Source: Pontiellaceae bacterium B12219 (GTDB taxonomy: Bacteria; Verrucomicrobiota; Kiritimatiellia; Kiritimatiellales; Pontiellaceae). Taken from it: a stretch of DNA of 64,000 nt. Within the stretch, counting starts at the first letter, position 1; the number at the start of each line of letters is the position of its first letter. A program made the translations under genes and the position numbers. Under the pieces are notes generated by a model. The model ran no database searches. It was given only the letters and a program-made list of their open reading frames with translations, and was not told the origin of the DNA. This document shows positions 1 through 8,206 of the stretch, piece after piece. The stretch spans positions 1 through 64,000 of the forward strand of contig JARNMJ010000005.1 of assembly GCA_029432795.1 (NCBI GenBank), given 5' to 3'.

Positions 1-110
1 TTGAGGTATCCGCAGACTCCAGGCTTCAGGATCCTCCGGCGGTATTTGCAGACCCACACGACATGATACTGCAACCGATATGCACAATGTGATGCCATTC
101 GTACTTCCAT
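1..110 (-). CDS. tnpA: IS200/IS605-type Y1 transposase (TnpA), 5' end only
   Basis: The minus strand from an ATG at 110 (or the in-frame ATG at 98) reads into the left window edge with no stop. The visible 36 residues contain ASHCAYRLQYHVVWVCKYRR followed by a GVCGYL segment. This is the characteristic N-terminus of the small single-strand HUH (Y1) transposases of the IS200/IS605 group, whose first strand carries the 'YHxVWxxKYRR' signature. The catalytic HUH and tyrosine lie outside the window, so activity cannot be judged. No strong ribosome-binding site precedes either ATG. A REP-associated (RAYT) homologue is the alternative. Confidence 0.8.
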   Translation of the reverse strand, partial: MEVRMASHCAYRLQYHVVWVCKYRRRILKPGVCGYL

Positions 111-144
111 AAGTCGGAAATATACCGCCTCCGGGCTCATTCAT

Positions 145-162
145 CCACGGGAAATCCCGTGG
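145..162. repeat. Perfect hairpin upstream of tnpA, probable IS200/IS605 end
   Basis: Arms CCACGGGA and TCCCGTGG are separated by two A residues. The hairpin lies 35 nt upstream of the transposase start. IS200/IS605 elements lack terminal inverted repeats but carry a subterminal hairpin at each end that TnpA recognises, so this is probably the left-end structure. The exact cleavage site is not visible. Confidence 0.5.
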
Positions 163-182
163 TGTTCTGTCTTCGACCACAT

Positions 183-213
183 AAAAAAAGCGGGCCCCGA
201 AACCGGAGCCCGC
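183..213 (-). terminator. Rho-independent terminator of the flagellin gene
   Basis: On the minus strand a GC-rich stem (GCGGGC pairing with GCCCGC, an inner CCG/CGG and one wobble pair, loop GTTT) is followed directly by seven T residues. It starts 24 nt after the flagellin stop codon. Confidence 0.85.
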
Positions 214-216
214 CCT

Positions 217-231
217 TTCCAACCATTGGAA
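217..231. repeat. TTCCA-N5-TGGAA palindrome, intergenic copy
   Basis: TTCCAACCATTGGAA lies between the flagellin stop and its terminator. It is one of 15 exact copies found in the window and one of only two clearly outside coding sequence. Confidence 0.8.
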
Positions 232-236
232 ATAAC

Positions 237-1187
237 TTAGCCGAGAAGCTGAAGCACGCCCTGCGGCAACTGATTGGCCTGAGCCAACATCGCCGTTCCA
301 ACCTGCTGAAGAATGTTGTATTTCGACATTTCAGCGGTTTCCTTGGCCACATCCACGTCGCGGATCCGGCTTTCAGTGGCACTGATGTTTTCTTCGTAGG
401 AGCGCAGGCCGTCGAGGGTCTGATCCATACGCTTAATTTCCGCACCGACGTCAGCACGTTTTCCACTGAGGTAATCAATCCCGGCATTAATTGCACCAAC
501 AGCCATTCCCGGCTCTCCGCTGGATCCGATATTCAATCCACTTCCATCGGTCGTGCTGGACAGCAGGCTTCCCCAAGTAAATACAGTATCATCACCGCCA
601 CCCGACGAGCCATCCGCACCGAGGTCGGTATATATCACGTCCGTATTCGCAGCCGTCAGGTCAAGTGCAACGCCTTCAAACGTCTGACCGCCATCTGCTC
701 CAACCTGCTGAATAACTCCATCCAACGCACCGCTTGAATCCGCATCAACCGCCTGAAACAGGCGAAGGCCATTGAACTTTCCCGCAGCATCGGTATCGCT
801 CGTCGTTGCCCCGGTAATACGCTTCATTTCATCCTGCATCTGTGCAAATTCTTTCTGCAGAATATCTTTATCCGTGGTCGACTTAGTCCCGTCATTGGCC
901 ATTACAGCCAGTTCGCCCATACGACCGAGCATATCGTGCATTTTCTGCATCCACGAATCTGCGGTCTGCAGATAATTGAGCTTATTTTCCACGTTACTCG
1001 CCGCAGCTGAAGTATTGCGGGTCTGGATGCGCAGCCGTTCACTCATAGCCAGGCCTGAGGGATCGTCACCTGCGTTATTGATGCGGCTTCCTGACGAAAG
1101 TTTGGACATCGAGTCGCGCAGACTGCTGACGTTGTTGGTATAGTTTTTCCATACATTGAATGATGAAATATTATTACTGACTTGCAT
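237..1187 (-). CDS. fliC: Flagellin
   Basis: This 316-residue structural subunit of the flagellar filament has both conserved ends. The N-terminal D0/D1 helices include the SSGSRINNAGDDPSGLAMSE block. The C-terminal coiled coil contains ATESRIRDVDVAKETAEMSK and ends QLPQGVLQLLG. The centre (about residues 130-230) is short, Gly/Ser/Asp-rich and variable, as expected for the surface-exposed part. The ATG at 1187 is chosen because AAGGAGG stands 6 nt upstream; the in-frame ATG at 1205 lacks this. A terminator follows, so the gene is probably transcribed alone. FlgL, an axial protein of the same superfamily, lies 3.6 kb away. Confidence 0.95.
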   Translation of the reverse strand: MQVSNNISSFNVWKNYTNNVSSLRDSMSKLSSGSRINNAGDDPSGLAMSERLRIQTRNTSAAASNVENKLNYLQTADSWMQKMHDMLGRMGELAVMANDGTKSTTDKDILQKEFAQMQDEMKRITGATTSDTDAAGKFNGLRLFQAVDADSSGALDGVIQQVGADGGQTFEGVALDLTAANTDVIYTDLGADGSSGGGDDTVFTWGSLLSSTTDGSGLNIGSSGEPGMAVGAINAGIDYLSGKRADVGAEIKRMDQTLDGLRSYEENISATESRIRDVDVAKETAEMSKYNILQQVGTAMLAQANQLPQGVLQLLG

Positions 1188-1424
1188 TGTGTGCCTCCTT
1201 GGCATTGCTTATTAAACGAGCTGCACGTCCTTGTGCCACCCATCCGCTTTTCCGGACCATCCGAAAATCTCTGCGGATACATGCCTATTCGGTCGCGGGA
1301 GCGGGATACTTAAGCGGGAAAAGGAAAAACCATTAGCCCCGGCAAATATTGCCGCATTAATATTTTTCATTCATCGAACACGCACCGTCCCCTCTATGGC
1401 ATTGAGCCTGCTTATTCTGCGATC

Positions 1425-1709
1425 ATGAAGACATCTGAAAAACAATGGGAAAAAAGCACCTATGTCAGCCGAACCCATATGGCACACAAGCCGTTGAGCC
1501 AACGCAGGCCTTTGAAACGCCAGACGGGCATCGTTCGAGCCGACAAGGTACAGTTCCAGCCAAATCCGATCGAGATTGGGATCAAGCAGGAAAAAATCCA
1601 GCTTACCCCGATCATGAAAGACGGCCAAATCAAGGCCTTACACGTGGTCTGCCCCTGTGGTTGCGAATCCACGTTTGACATCCAATATGCAACAGGAGAA
1701 TCCAAATGA
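1425..1709 (+). CDS. Small hypothetical protein with a Cys-rich C-terminus
   Basis: I do not recognise this 94-residue protein. The first half is basic, rich in Lys, Arg and Gln, and has no signal peptide. The second half carries VVCPCGCESTFDIQY, whose C-x-C-x-C spacing could bind a metal. The ribosome-binding site is weak. The stop overlaps the start of the next gene by 4 nt (ATGA), which implies translational coupling and supports the ORF being real. Its position inside the flagellar block suggests, but does not show, a role in motility. Confidence 0.6.
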   Translation: MKTSEKQWEKSTYVSRTHMAHKPLSQRRPLKRQTGIVRADKVQFQPNPIEIGIKQEKIQLTPIMKDGQIKALHVVCPCGCESTFDIQYATGESK

Positions 1710-2392
1710 TGTCCCCAACATGGGCTGTTGTCTGTCTATCCGTTGTATTGGCGAGTGGATGCTCTCACTTTAAGAAAAACAAGCCGCTCAAAATCAACAC
1801 CGACCAGAATTCACCTTTGCGCATGCATGTCTACGACTGGAATGAACATAAGACTGATTCCGTTAACCCCGCAGATCAAATTCTGCTCCTGCCTCCGCTG
1901 GGCATTGAAGCTCGCGACCTGAAAACAGATTTTTACCACCACCTTTACAGTGGTGCCCAACGGCGCTTTTCCTCCCCTCTTAAAGTTATTCGTCCCGACA
2001 GTGCATACGCGCCGTATATCGAAGACAGCAATCTCATGCGCAACGACGGATCGCTCGATATTGGAGAGGTTGCCTTTCTCGGTGCCCTGATGAACTGCAA
2101 GTACGTCATCTGCCCGAACATACGTGAACTGAAACCCTACCACCCGCAACGCATCGATATCAGCCTGCTGCTGATTAATTCAGGAACAGGAAAAATCTGT
2201 GCGGAATTTGCGGGGGTGTTCGATGCAAAAAACCGTGATATTTACGATTATTTCATCGAATACAGCAATGCTCACAAAAGCAAAAATGAAAGCAAGGACG
2301 ACCTGGGCTTTAAAATCAAGTCGCCGGCCGCTTTTCAGGGTTTTGTTTCCGATATGTGCGGTACGGTTATGGCCGACAGGCTTTCGCTTTAA
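1706..2392 (+). CDS. Predicted lipoprotein in the flagellar region
   Basis: This 228-residue protein starts with a hydrophobic segment ending in LASGC, a lipobox that would place Cys19 as the lipidated residue of an envelope lipoprotein. The mature part begins with a polar linker. It continues with alternating strands and helices (ILLLPPLGIEARDL near 50, VAFLGALMNCKYVICPNI near 125, ISLLLINSGTGKICAEF near 150). That pattern resembles CsgG/FlgT-like lipoprotein folds, but I cannot assign a family. It is coupled to the upstream gene through ATGA and followed 15 nt later by the FlgM-like gene, so the three probably form one transcript. Confidence 0.7.
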   Translation: MMSPTWAVVCLSVVLASGCSHFKKNKPLKINTDQNSPLRMHVYDWNEHKTDSVNPADQILLLPPLGIEARDLKTDFYHHLYSGAQRRFSSPLKVIRPDSAYAPYIEDSNLMRNDGSLDIGEVAFLGALMNCKYVICPNIRELKPYHPQRIDISLLLINSGTGKICAEFAGVFDAKNRDIYDYFIEYSNAHKSKNESKDDLGFKIKSPAAFQGFVSDMCGTVMADRLSL

Positions 2393-2407
2393 TAAGGATT
2401 GAAGAAA

Positions 2408-2671
2408 ATGGAAATCGGATTCTCCACAGGCACAACCTCAAGCATTACTTACAACACGAACCTCCCGAAACCCGCTCATGCCCCATCAGGCGGCAACGAC
2501 TGCGATCGTGTGCGCACATCAGATCAGGCTCTCTTGCTATCGCGCAGCCTTGCGACACTTAAAGAACAGATGCTTCCCAGAGCCGAAGTGCTGCAGCAGT
2601 TTGCTTCCGGCCTCGATGCTCCGGTTGAACTTGATGCGTCATCATTGGACCGTATTCTCAGGCAGCTGTAA
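2408..2671 (+). CDS. FlgM-like small protein (possible anti-sigma-28 factor)
   Basis: The protein has 87 residues. An ATG start at 2408 is preferred over the in-frame TTG at 2399 because AAGGA lies 9 nt before it. The first 35 residues are low-complexity, rich in Ser, Thr, Asn and Pro. The rest is helical: RVRTSDQALLLSRSLATLKE, then a RAEVLQQ segment and a final SSLDRILRQL helix. Size, disordered N-terminus and the late helical pair match FlgM, which holds FliA inactive until the hook is complete. Similarity is by pattern only. A terminator follows 30 nt after the stop. Confidence 0.45.
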   Translation: MEIGFSTGTTSSITYNTNLPKPAHAPSGGNDCDRVRTSDQALLLSRSLATLKEQMLPRAEVLQQFASGLDAPVELDASSLDRILRQL

Positions 2672-2692
2672 TTCTCCGTTTCAACAATCGAC

Positions 2693-2729
2693 AAAAAAGA
2701 TCGCCGGGAAGCATGCCCCGGCCTTTTTT
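2693..2729. terminator. Bidirectional terminator between convergent genes
   Basis: Stem GCCGGG/CCCGGC (2703-2722, 8-nt loop) is followed by six T on the plus strand (2724-2729) and preceded by six A at 2693-2698, which act as a T-tract for the minus strand. It can end both the plus-strand trio and the minus-strand kinase gene, whose stop codon it overlaps. Confidence 0.8.
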
Positions 2730-4737
2730 ATGCAAAGACCGGATCAACATATTTTTGCAGAACATCCAACAACTGCTGCTTGCGCATGGGTTTAGCCAGA
2801 TAGTCATTCATTCCTGCAGCCACAAACGTTTCCCGGTCGCCCTGCATGGCATGTGCCGTAAAAGCAATGATCGGCACGCGATTTTCCGGATTCTCGCGCT
2901 CCCGAATCAACTTCGTCGCCTCCAGACCATCAAGAACCGGCATCTGAATATCCATCACAATAAGATCGAACAGATGCGGGGAACTGGACGGGCCGGTTCC
3001 CAGCCCCAGCGCCTCCAGAGCCTTTTGCCCATCTTCCGCTTCCACCACTTCGCAACCTTCACGCTTCAAAAATGTTTTTGCCATCAGACGGTTGATTTTA
3101 TTGTCCTCAACAACCAGCACTTTAGCTCCTGAAAGAGGATTAGGCTCCTGCTTCTTTTCAGCATTGAATGGTAAATTTCCGTCCCGGTCGTTCGGCAAGG
3201 CATCGAGGTAAGTGAACGGCAATTCAAAAACAAAGGTCGATCCCTTTCCTTCTTCACTCTCCACCGTCAGGTTGCCGCGCATCTGAGAAACAAGCTGGCT
3301 TGAAATGGTCAAGCCGAGTCCGGTTCCGCCATATCGGCGTGTACTGGAACCATCGGCCTGAGAAAATGCCTCGAAAATTTTCGAGCGGGCATGCGCCGGA
3401 ATTCCAATACCGGTATCTTCAACACTGAATCGAATCTGGCAGCGGTGCTGTTCCGCATCAACCCCTTCAGATTTGGCATGCACATAAATCCTACCTTTAC
3501 GGGTGAACTTAAAGGCATTCGTGATCAGGTTGCTTAGTATCTGACGTAACGGCCCGCGGGCGGCCTCTATATAACGGGGAATCTCCGGATCGATCTTTAT
3601 CTCGAGCGGAATCCCGTAGCCCATCGTCGAAGGCACAAATGCCCGCTCCAGTTCAGCAAAAAACCGATGCAGATCGAACGGTTCAAGCAGAAGTTCCACA
3701 TGACCGCGCTCCACACAGGAAAGATCCAGAATATTATTAATAGTTCCCAACAGATTTTCACCCAGATTCAGAATGGTGTCTACCTGCTCCTGCTGGTGCT
3801 CATTAAGAGGCGAGTCGAGCAGGAGTTCTGACAACCCGAGAATCCCGTTCAACGGCGTCCGAATCTCATGCGAAGTATTCGCCAGAAACTCACTCTTGGC
3901 CATACTGGCGCGCTCGGCCTCTATTCGAGCATCCTCGGCAACCTCTTTGGCCAATTCCATTTCACGGGTCGCCTCCTCGCGTGCGGACGTGCGCAATTCA
4001 ATTTCGCTGGCCATGGTGTTTACACTGCTCTCCAACACCCCGATTTCATCGCCGGATATACCGATCGGAATGCGAGCGGCCAGATTTCCGTTCTGCACGG
4101 CTTGCAGACAATGCACGGTGCGCAGTATCCGAGGAACGACCAAGCGGTTGACGATGAGAGCCTGCGTGAAACCACCGACCAAAATGCACGCCAGCGTTCC
4201 CAGAAAAAAAATCACCGTCAGCTGCCGCTTAAAGTGCATATCGCGTTCTGTGTTCACCGCGATCCACAGATAGCCGGCCAGGGTTCCCTGAATATGAAGC
4301 GGCATGACAACATTGCGGCGGGATTCCGTGCGATAAACATTTTTTCGAATAAGGAGCTCTCCGTCTACTTCCATCAGCTGTTCAAAAACTGCACTGCCGG
4401 GATCAATATCACGCAACCTAAGCCCCTCTTCTCTCGCGGAAGAACTGTAAAGCACGCGGCCGCCCGCCCGCACCACCATCGCATGTTCGACCTCCCGGCC
4501 AATCAACCGTTCGAGCACTTCGGTATTGCGAACCATCGAATAATTAAGCGAACTTTCATTCATCAGTACGCCGGGAATCTGAGACTGCGCAACAAGCTGG
4601 TTTTCTATATACAGTCCAAAGTGGCGTGAATAATAGACCCCCAACGTGGATAGAACCACTGTGTTGATCAGCAGAATGAACAGGGTCAGCTTAACCGCCA
4701 GCGACTTAAACCCAATCGGCATTTCCTTCATAAACAT
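2728..4737 (-). CDS. Membrane-bound hybrid sensor histidine kinase
   Basis: The kinase has about 669 residues. Transmembrane helices near 15-37 and 175-195 enclose a periplasmic sensing domain of about 140 residues. HAMP and coiled-coil regions follow to about 280. The HisKA H-box SHEIRTPLNG carries the phospho-acceptor His near 290. The HATPase domain contains NLITNAFKF (N box), DTGIGIP (G1) and GGTGLGL (G2). A C-terminal receiver domain carries VVEDN, the acceptor Asp near 596 in VMDIQMP, and a KPM lysine. An upstream GTG at 4767 extends the frame by ten residues but lacks a spaced ribosome-binding site. It lies directly after flgL. The signal and the output partner are unknown; the response regulator at 5754 is one candidate. 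Confidence 0.88.
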   Translation of the reverse strand: MFMKEMPIGFKSLAVKLTLFILLINTVVLSTLGVYYSRHFGLYIENQLVAQSQIPGVLMNESSLNYSMVRNTEVLERLIGREVEHAMVVRAGGRVLYSSSAREEGLRLRDIDPGSAVFEQLMEVDGELLIRKNVYRTESRRNVVMPLHIQGTLAGYLWIAVNTERDMHFKRQLTVIFFLGTLACILVGGFTQALIVNRLVVPRILRTVHCLQAVQNGNLAARIPIGISGDEIGVLESSVNTMASEIELRTSAREEATREMELAKEVAEDARIEAERASMAKSEFLANTSHEIRTPLNGILGLSELLLDSPLNEHQQEQVDTILNLGENLLGTINNILDLSCVERGHVELLLEPFDLHRFFAELERAFVPSTMGYGIPLEIKIDPEIPRYIEAARGPLRQILSNLITNAFKFTRKGRIYVHAKSEGVDAEQHRCQIRFSVEDTGIGIPAHARSKIFEAFSQADGSSTRRYGGTGLGLTISSQLVSQMRGNLTVESEEGKGSTFVFELPFTYLDALPNDRDGNLPFNAEKKQEPNPLSGAKVLVVEDNKINRLMAKTFLKREGCEVVEAEDGQKALEALGLGTGPSSSPHLFDLIVMDIQMPVLDGLEATKLIRERENPENRVPIIAFTAHAMQGDRETFVAAGMNDYLAKPMRKQQLLDVLQKYVDPVFA

Positions 4738-4777
4738 CCGTGTTCCCGGCACCCGGTCAAAGCGCACCTCGCCATGA

Positions 4778-5695
4778 CTACATATAATTCAACAACGACA
4801 TGTTGACGGTTTTTGTGGCCATAGCCAGCGCCGCTTGATAAGCCGTTTGCTTCTCCGTCAGTTCACTGATCGCCTGGGCAATATCGACGTCTTCAAGAGC
4901 AGAAATATTTTCATTCAGCAATACTTCCTGATTCCCACGGATTTCATTGACGAAAGCAAGATGCTCTAAATATGCACCAACCGAAGCCCGCCCGACTATC
5001 ACTCTTTCCGCGGCAGCATCAACCTGAGCCTGCAACGTCGTCTCTGCCAGATTTTCGCCGGCTAAAAGCCGATCACGCATTTCAATCAACGGAGCAAAAG
5101 CATCGCTCGCGCTTGAGAGCATAATTCCGTTGTCCGCACCACCGCCTACCAGCTGGTTCGGAAGCACAGCGCCGGCAGCCACCTCAACCATAGCCGAAAC
5201 ACGTCCTCCTTCATATGCCACGGAATCGATGCGGCCATCCGCATTGCGGGTCACCGAAAAAGGTTCAGCTGCGGATTGAACCCCGCCGAACAGATAACCG
5301 CCGCCATCAGACGGGCTGTTTGCACGACTCACAAGCTGCTCAAGCAATTCATCCACCTGACCAGCCAAGACCTCCCGGTCAGCTTGATTCAACGTACCGT
5401 CTGAGGCCTGAACCGCAAGTTCAGAAGCATTCTGCAGGAGAGATCCTATGGAATCCAACATCTGATCTGCGGAGAGTAATCGGGATTCAAGCAACGATGC
5501 ATTCCGTTCATATTGCGTAAGCTCCTTTTGCTGACCTTGCAACCGGGAAAGGCGCGCCCATGCAACTGGATCGTCGGAAGCTTTCTCAATACGGGTTCCC
5601 GAAGAAATCTGCTGTTCCTTGCGGTATACAGCGGACTGATTATCCATGATGTTGTTCGACAACATCTGGTTCGACATCTGATTAGAAATTCGCAC
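4778..5695 (-). CDS. flgL: Flagellar hook-filament junction protein FlgL (HAP3)
   Basis: This 305-residue protein joins the hook to the flagellin filament. It has the flagellin-superfamily N-terminus with SSGTRIEKASDDPVAWARLS and, further on, the FlgL-typical SDGGGYLFGGVQ block. The C-terminus contains NISALEDVDIAQAISELTEK and ends MSLLNYM. Length matches FlgL (about 300-400 residues). The start is GTG at 5695, preceded by GAGGAG at 7-nt spacing. FlgK, its usual partner, is not in the window. Confidence 0.93.
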   Translation of the reverse strand: MRISNQMSNQMLSNNIMDNQSAVYRKEQQISSGTRIEKASDDPVAWARLSRLQGQQKELTQYERNASLLESRLLSADQMLDSIGSLLQNASELAVQASDGTLNQADREVLAGQVDELLEQLVSRANSPSDGGGYLFGGVQSAAEPFSVTRNADGRIDSVAYEGGRVSAMVEVAAGAVLPNQLVGGGADNGIMLSSASDAFAPLIEMRDRLLAGENLAETTLQAQVDAAAERVIVGRASVGAYLEHLAFVNEIRGNQEVLLNENISALEDVDIAQAISELTEKQTAYQAALAMATKTVNMSLLNYM

Positions 5696-5753
5696 GTTTC
5701 CACTCCTCGTGTTTTATGTAAACAAACAGGAGCAGGACAGATGCCATGGAAAA

Positions 5754-6155
5754 TCAGACATCCAATTTACGCTGAAAAAACCCGGCCAGGGATTTATTAA
5801 CCATTTCACAGAGAAGGTCCGGAGAGAATGGTTTAAAGAGCACTGCCTTTCCCGGCAGTCGAAGCGTTGCATCCTCCGGAGAATAGGCGGTCATATAGAT
5901 TACTTCCGATGTTGGGAAAAACGTTTTGAATGCACCCGCGAGTGCCCCCCCATTCATATTCGGCATACGCATATCCGTCAGTAATATATCAATTGCTCCC
6001 GTATGGGACTGCATGATCTGCAAGGCCTCTTCCGCCGACTCGGCGGTGAGCACCGTATACCCCTCCTGAACCAAAATAATGCGAATGAGATTAAGAAGAC
6101 ACTCTTCATCATCCACCACTAAAATGGTCGTATTTTTCCTCCCCGAATCAAGCAT
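5754..6155 (-). CDS. Single-domain response regulator (CheY-like receiver)
   Basis: This 133-residue stand-alone receiver has no output domain. Signature residues are present: acidic pair in ILVVDDEE, phospho-acceptor Asp near 61 in LLTDMRMPNMNG, Thr in IYMTAYS and Lys in LFKPFSPD. A GAGGGG ribosome-binding site precedes the ATG. It lies between rpoN and flgL, so it may act as a phosphorelay intermediate or motility switch. The PNMNG loop and FKPF are more typical of phosphorelay receivers than of CheY, so a chemotaxis role is only possible. Confidence 0.88.
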   Translation of the reverse strand: MLDSGRKNTTILVVDDEECLLNLIRIILVQEGYTVLTAESAEEALQIMQSHTGAIDILLTDMRMPNMNGGALAGAFKTFFPTSEVIYMTAYSPEDATLRLPGKAVLFKPFSPDLLCEMVNKSLAGFFQRKLDV

Positions 6156-6211
6156 ATCACCCCTCTAACTCCGTCACTAAAGCAGAAAATTTTATATAAA
6201 AATCCTTCTGA

Positions 6212-6236
6212 AAAAAGAGAATACACAGCTCTTTTT
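6212..6236 (-). terminator. Weak AT-rich terminator after rpoN
   Basis: AAAAAGAG and CTCTTTTT form an 8-bp stem with a 9-nt loop, about 38 nt after the rpoN stop codon. The stem is AT-rich and its T-tract is part of the stem, so termination would be weak. Confidence 0.35.
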
Positions 6237-6273
6237 ACAACATACTACGCACGAACCAAATACCCTGACTCAC

Positions 6274-7749
6274 CTACACGGCAATGGCCAACTCTTCCCT
6301 GCGCCGAGCCCGGATCAGCCGTTCTTTAGACGATGGAATACCCAGCTCCTCACGATATTTCGCCACTGTCCGACGCGCCACCTTTAGCCCCTGCTTTTTG
6401 AACCGCTCTGAAATATGGGCATCCGTTAACGGTTTCAGCTCCTCTTCAGCCGCAATAAAGGCCTCCAACTGTGCTTTAACGCGTTCGGGCGTAACCGACG
6501 AACCATCAGCACAGCGATATCCCACTTTAAAGAAAGAACGCATCTCGATCAGACCGCGCTCTGTGCGGATATATTTATTGGCAATAGCCCGGCTCACTGT
6601 GGTTTCATGAACACCGATCATTGCAGCGACCTTATTCATCGTGAGCGGTTGCAATGCACCGGTTTCAGAAGAAAGAAATTCGCGTTGTACGCGCATAATC
6701 TGACGAGCCACTTTCAGCATTGTATCCTGCCGCTGGGAAATTCCCTGAATCAGGAAACCGGCTTCCCGAACCTTCCCGCGAATATAGTCCAGATCGGCCT
6801 TGCTTCCCTGCCGGGCTTCCAACAGGCGCTTGCAATAACTGCTCAACTGTAATTTAGGCAGGCGTTCGTCCAGCAGCTCAACATGTAACTCTCCATTCTT
6901 ACAGCGAATCTCAAGATCGGCCTCGACGTATTCGGCCGGCACTGACACATAGTTTCTTCCCGGCTCCGGATCGAGCGTACGAATCAGTCGAAACGCAGCT
7001 TCAACTTCCTCAGGTTCTTCTCCAAGGTGATCCGCCACCATAACCGCCCGGCCTGCCGCCAAATGATCCAGCCAGTTGCCCGCCAGCATTTGGGCCAGCT
7101 CGGTATCCGAATCCATCGCCTTCAACTGAAGCACAAGACACTCGCGTAAATCACGGGCTCCGATTCCTGCCGGGACGAATGCCTGAAATTTTTCCAGAAC
7201 AACCTGGATTTCGGACACGTCCAGCCCGGCCTCCTTCGCAATATCTTCCAATGCAGCATCAAGATAGCCTCGCCCATCAATTGAGCCGGCAATAATCCGC
7301 GCCACTCCGGCATGTACTTCAGTGAGATCAGAAAAAAGAATGGCCTGCTCCAGCTCATCCTGAAGACAGGAGGCGGTGGCAATATGATCTATCGTATAAT
7401 CATGTTTTTCCTGCAAGATGTGACTGCTGGAAAGCCGCGGTTCGTCCGCTTGCCGCCATTCCTCATCAATATCGGCCAACACGCTGAGTCGTTCGCCTAC
7501 TTCTGAACTGCAAAGATCAACTCCATCATTAGAGGTCGGCAGCTCTTCCGCCGCAAAATCTTCGCCCATAGACGATTCTTCAGCCGACGCGGTTTCCAGA
7601 GCCGGATTGGAAACCAGTTCACGATCAACCAACTCAGCCAGCTCAACCGAAGACACCTGAAGGATTTTAAGCCAGTTCAGCAGCTGAGGTGCCAGATTGA
7701 GTTGCTGAGAAACATTCGAGCTTTGATACATCTTTATGTTGGTATTCAT
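6274..7749 (-). CDS. rpoN: RNA polymerase sigma-54 factor (RpoN)
   Basis: The protein has 491 residues, a normal length for the family. The N-terminal activator-contact region I begins MYQSSNVSQQLNLAPQLLNW, continues with KILQVSSVELAELVDRELVSNPALE and is followed by an acidic linker to about residue 130. The core-binding domain occupies the middle. The DNA-binding domain has the helix-turn-helix near 355-385 (KVAAMIGVHETTVSRAIANK). The RpoN box ARRTVAKYREELGIPSSKER lies near 458 and is nearly invariant. GGGAGAAGGA precedes the ATG. The neighbourhood of flagellar genes fits sigma-54 control of flagellar regulons. No bacterial enhancer-binding activator is encoded in the window. Confidence 0.97.
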   Translation of the reverse strand: MNTNIKMYQSSNVSQQLNLAPQLLNWLKILQVSSVELAELVDRELVSNPALETASAEESSMGEDFAAEELPTSNDGVDLCSSEVGERLSVLADIDEEWRQADEPRLSSSHILQEKHDYTIDHIATASCLQDELEQAILFSDLTEVHAGVARIIAGSIDGRGYLDAALEDIAKEAGLDVSEIQVVLEKFQAFVPAGIGARDLRECLVLQLKAMDSDTELAQMLAGNWLDHLAAGRAVMVADHLGEEPEEVEAAFRLIRTLDPEPGRNYVSVPAEYVEADLEIRCKNGELHVELLDERLPKLQLSSYCKRLLEARQGSKADLDYIRGKVREAGFLIQGISQRQDTMLKVARQIMRVQREFLSSETGALQPLTMNKVAAMIGVHETTVSRAIANKYIRTERGLIEMRSFFKVGYRCADGSSVTPERVKAQLEAFIAAEEELKPLTDAHISERFKKQGLKVARRTVAKYREELGIPSSKERLIRARRREELAIAV

Positions 7750-8206
7750 GATCCTTCTCCCGTGGTAACTGGAACCCCCTTTAGCTCAGAGTGAGCCAAC
7801 TTCGAATTCCGGACCTCACACAAAACCGAATCACTTACCAACTGAACTCATTTTCAGAGACTTACGATTTTTACCTTTTTTTTCACCTTGAAAAAGGCAA
7901 CCCACCATCCCGGCCCAGCGTGTCGTATAAACCAACAGCTCAAGAGCAAAACCCGACACATCAACACATCGGAATACCACTGCCCCGGCTTTCCATCATA
8001 AACGTAATTTTTGCATCAAAATCAGACTTGCGTGACGAGACAATTTTTATCAACCATCTCAACCCAAACAGTCACTTTCAGCCTTTGAAATAAAATGAAA
8101 ATGAGCTGAACAGAATTGAATTTAACAGAAGCGGGAGCGATCCTGGTCATCTGCGTATGTTTGAAGAAAACCCGTAAAGCTCATTGCCCTGTTTGGACCG
8201 CACCGC
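7750..8206. other. Intergenic stretch between rpoN and the saccharolytic array
   Basis: This 457-nt stretch must hold the rpoN promoter. A GTG-started 100-codon frame at 7791-8093 on the plus strand has no ribosome-binding site and no protein-like pattern, so I do not call it a gene. I see no clear terminator for the GH36 gene that ends at 8207, and no RNA gene. Confidence 0.5.

Noticed and set aside
1222-1238. Sigma-54-like promoter upstream of flagellin (minus strand TGGCAC then GTGCA)
   Set aside because: The GG and GC doublets are 11 nt apart, while sigma-54 promoters require exactly 10, and no other alignment of doublets fits.
5754-6155. Response regulator as the CheY of a chemotaxis operon
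   Set aside because: No CheA, CheW or methyl-accepting protein is near, and the receiver motifs fit a generic phosphorelay at least as well.
7791-8093. 100-codon plus-strand frame between rpoN and the GH36 gene
   Set aside because: GTG start without a ribosome-binding site, low-complexity protein and no family resemblance; it probably spans the rpoN promoter region.
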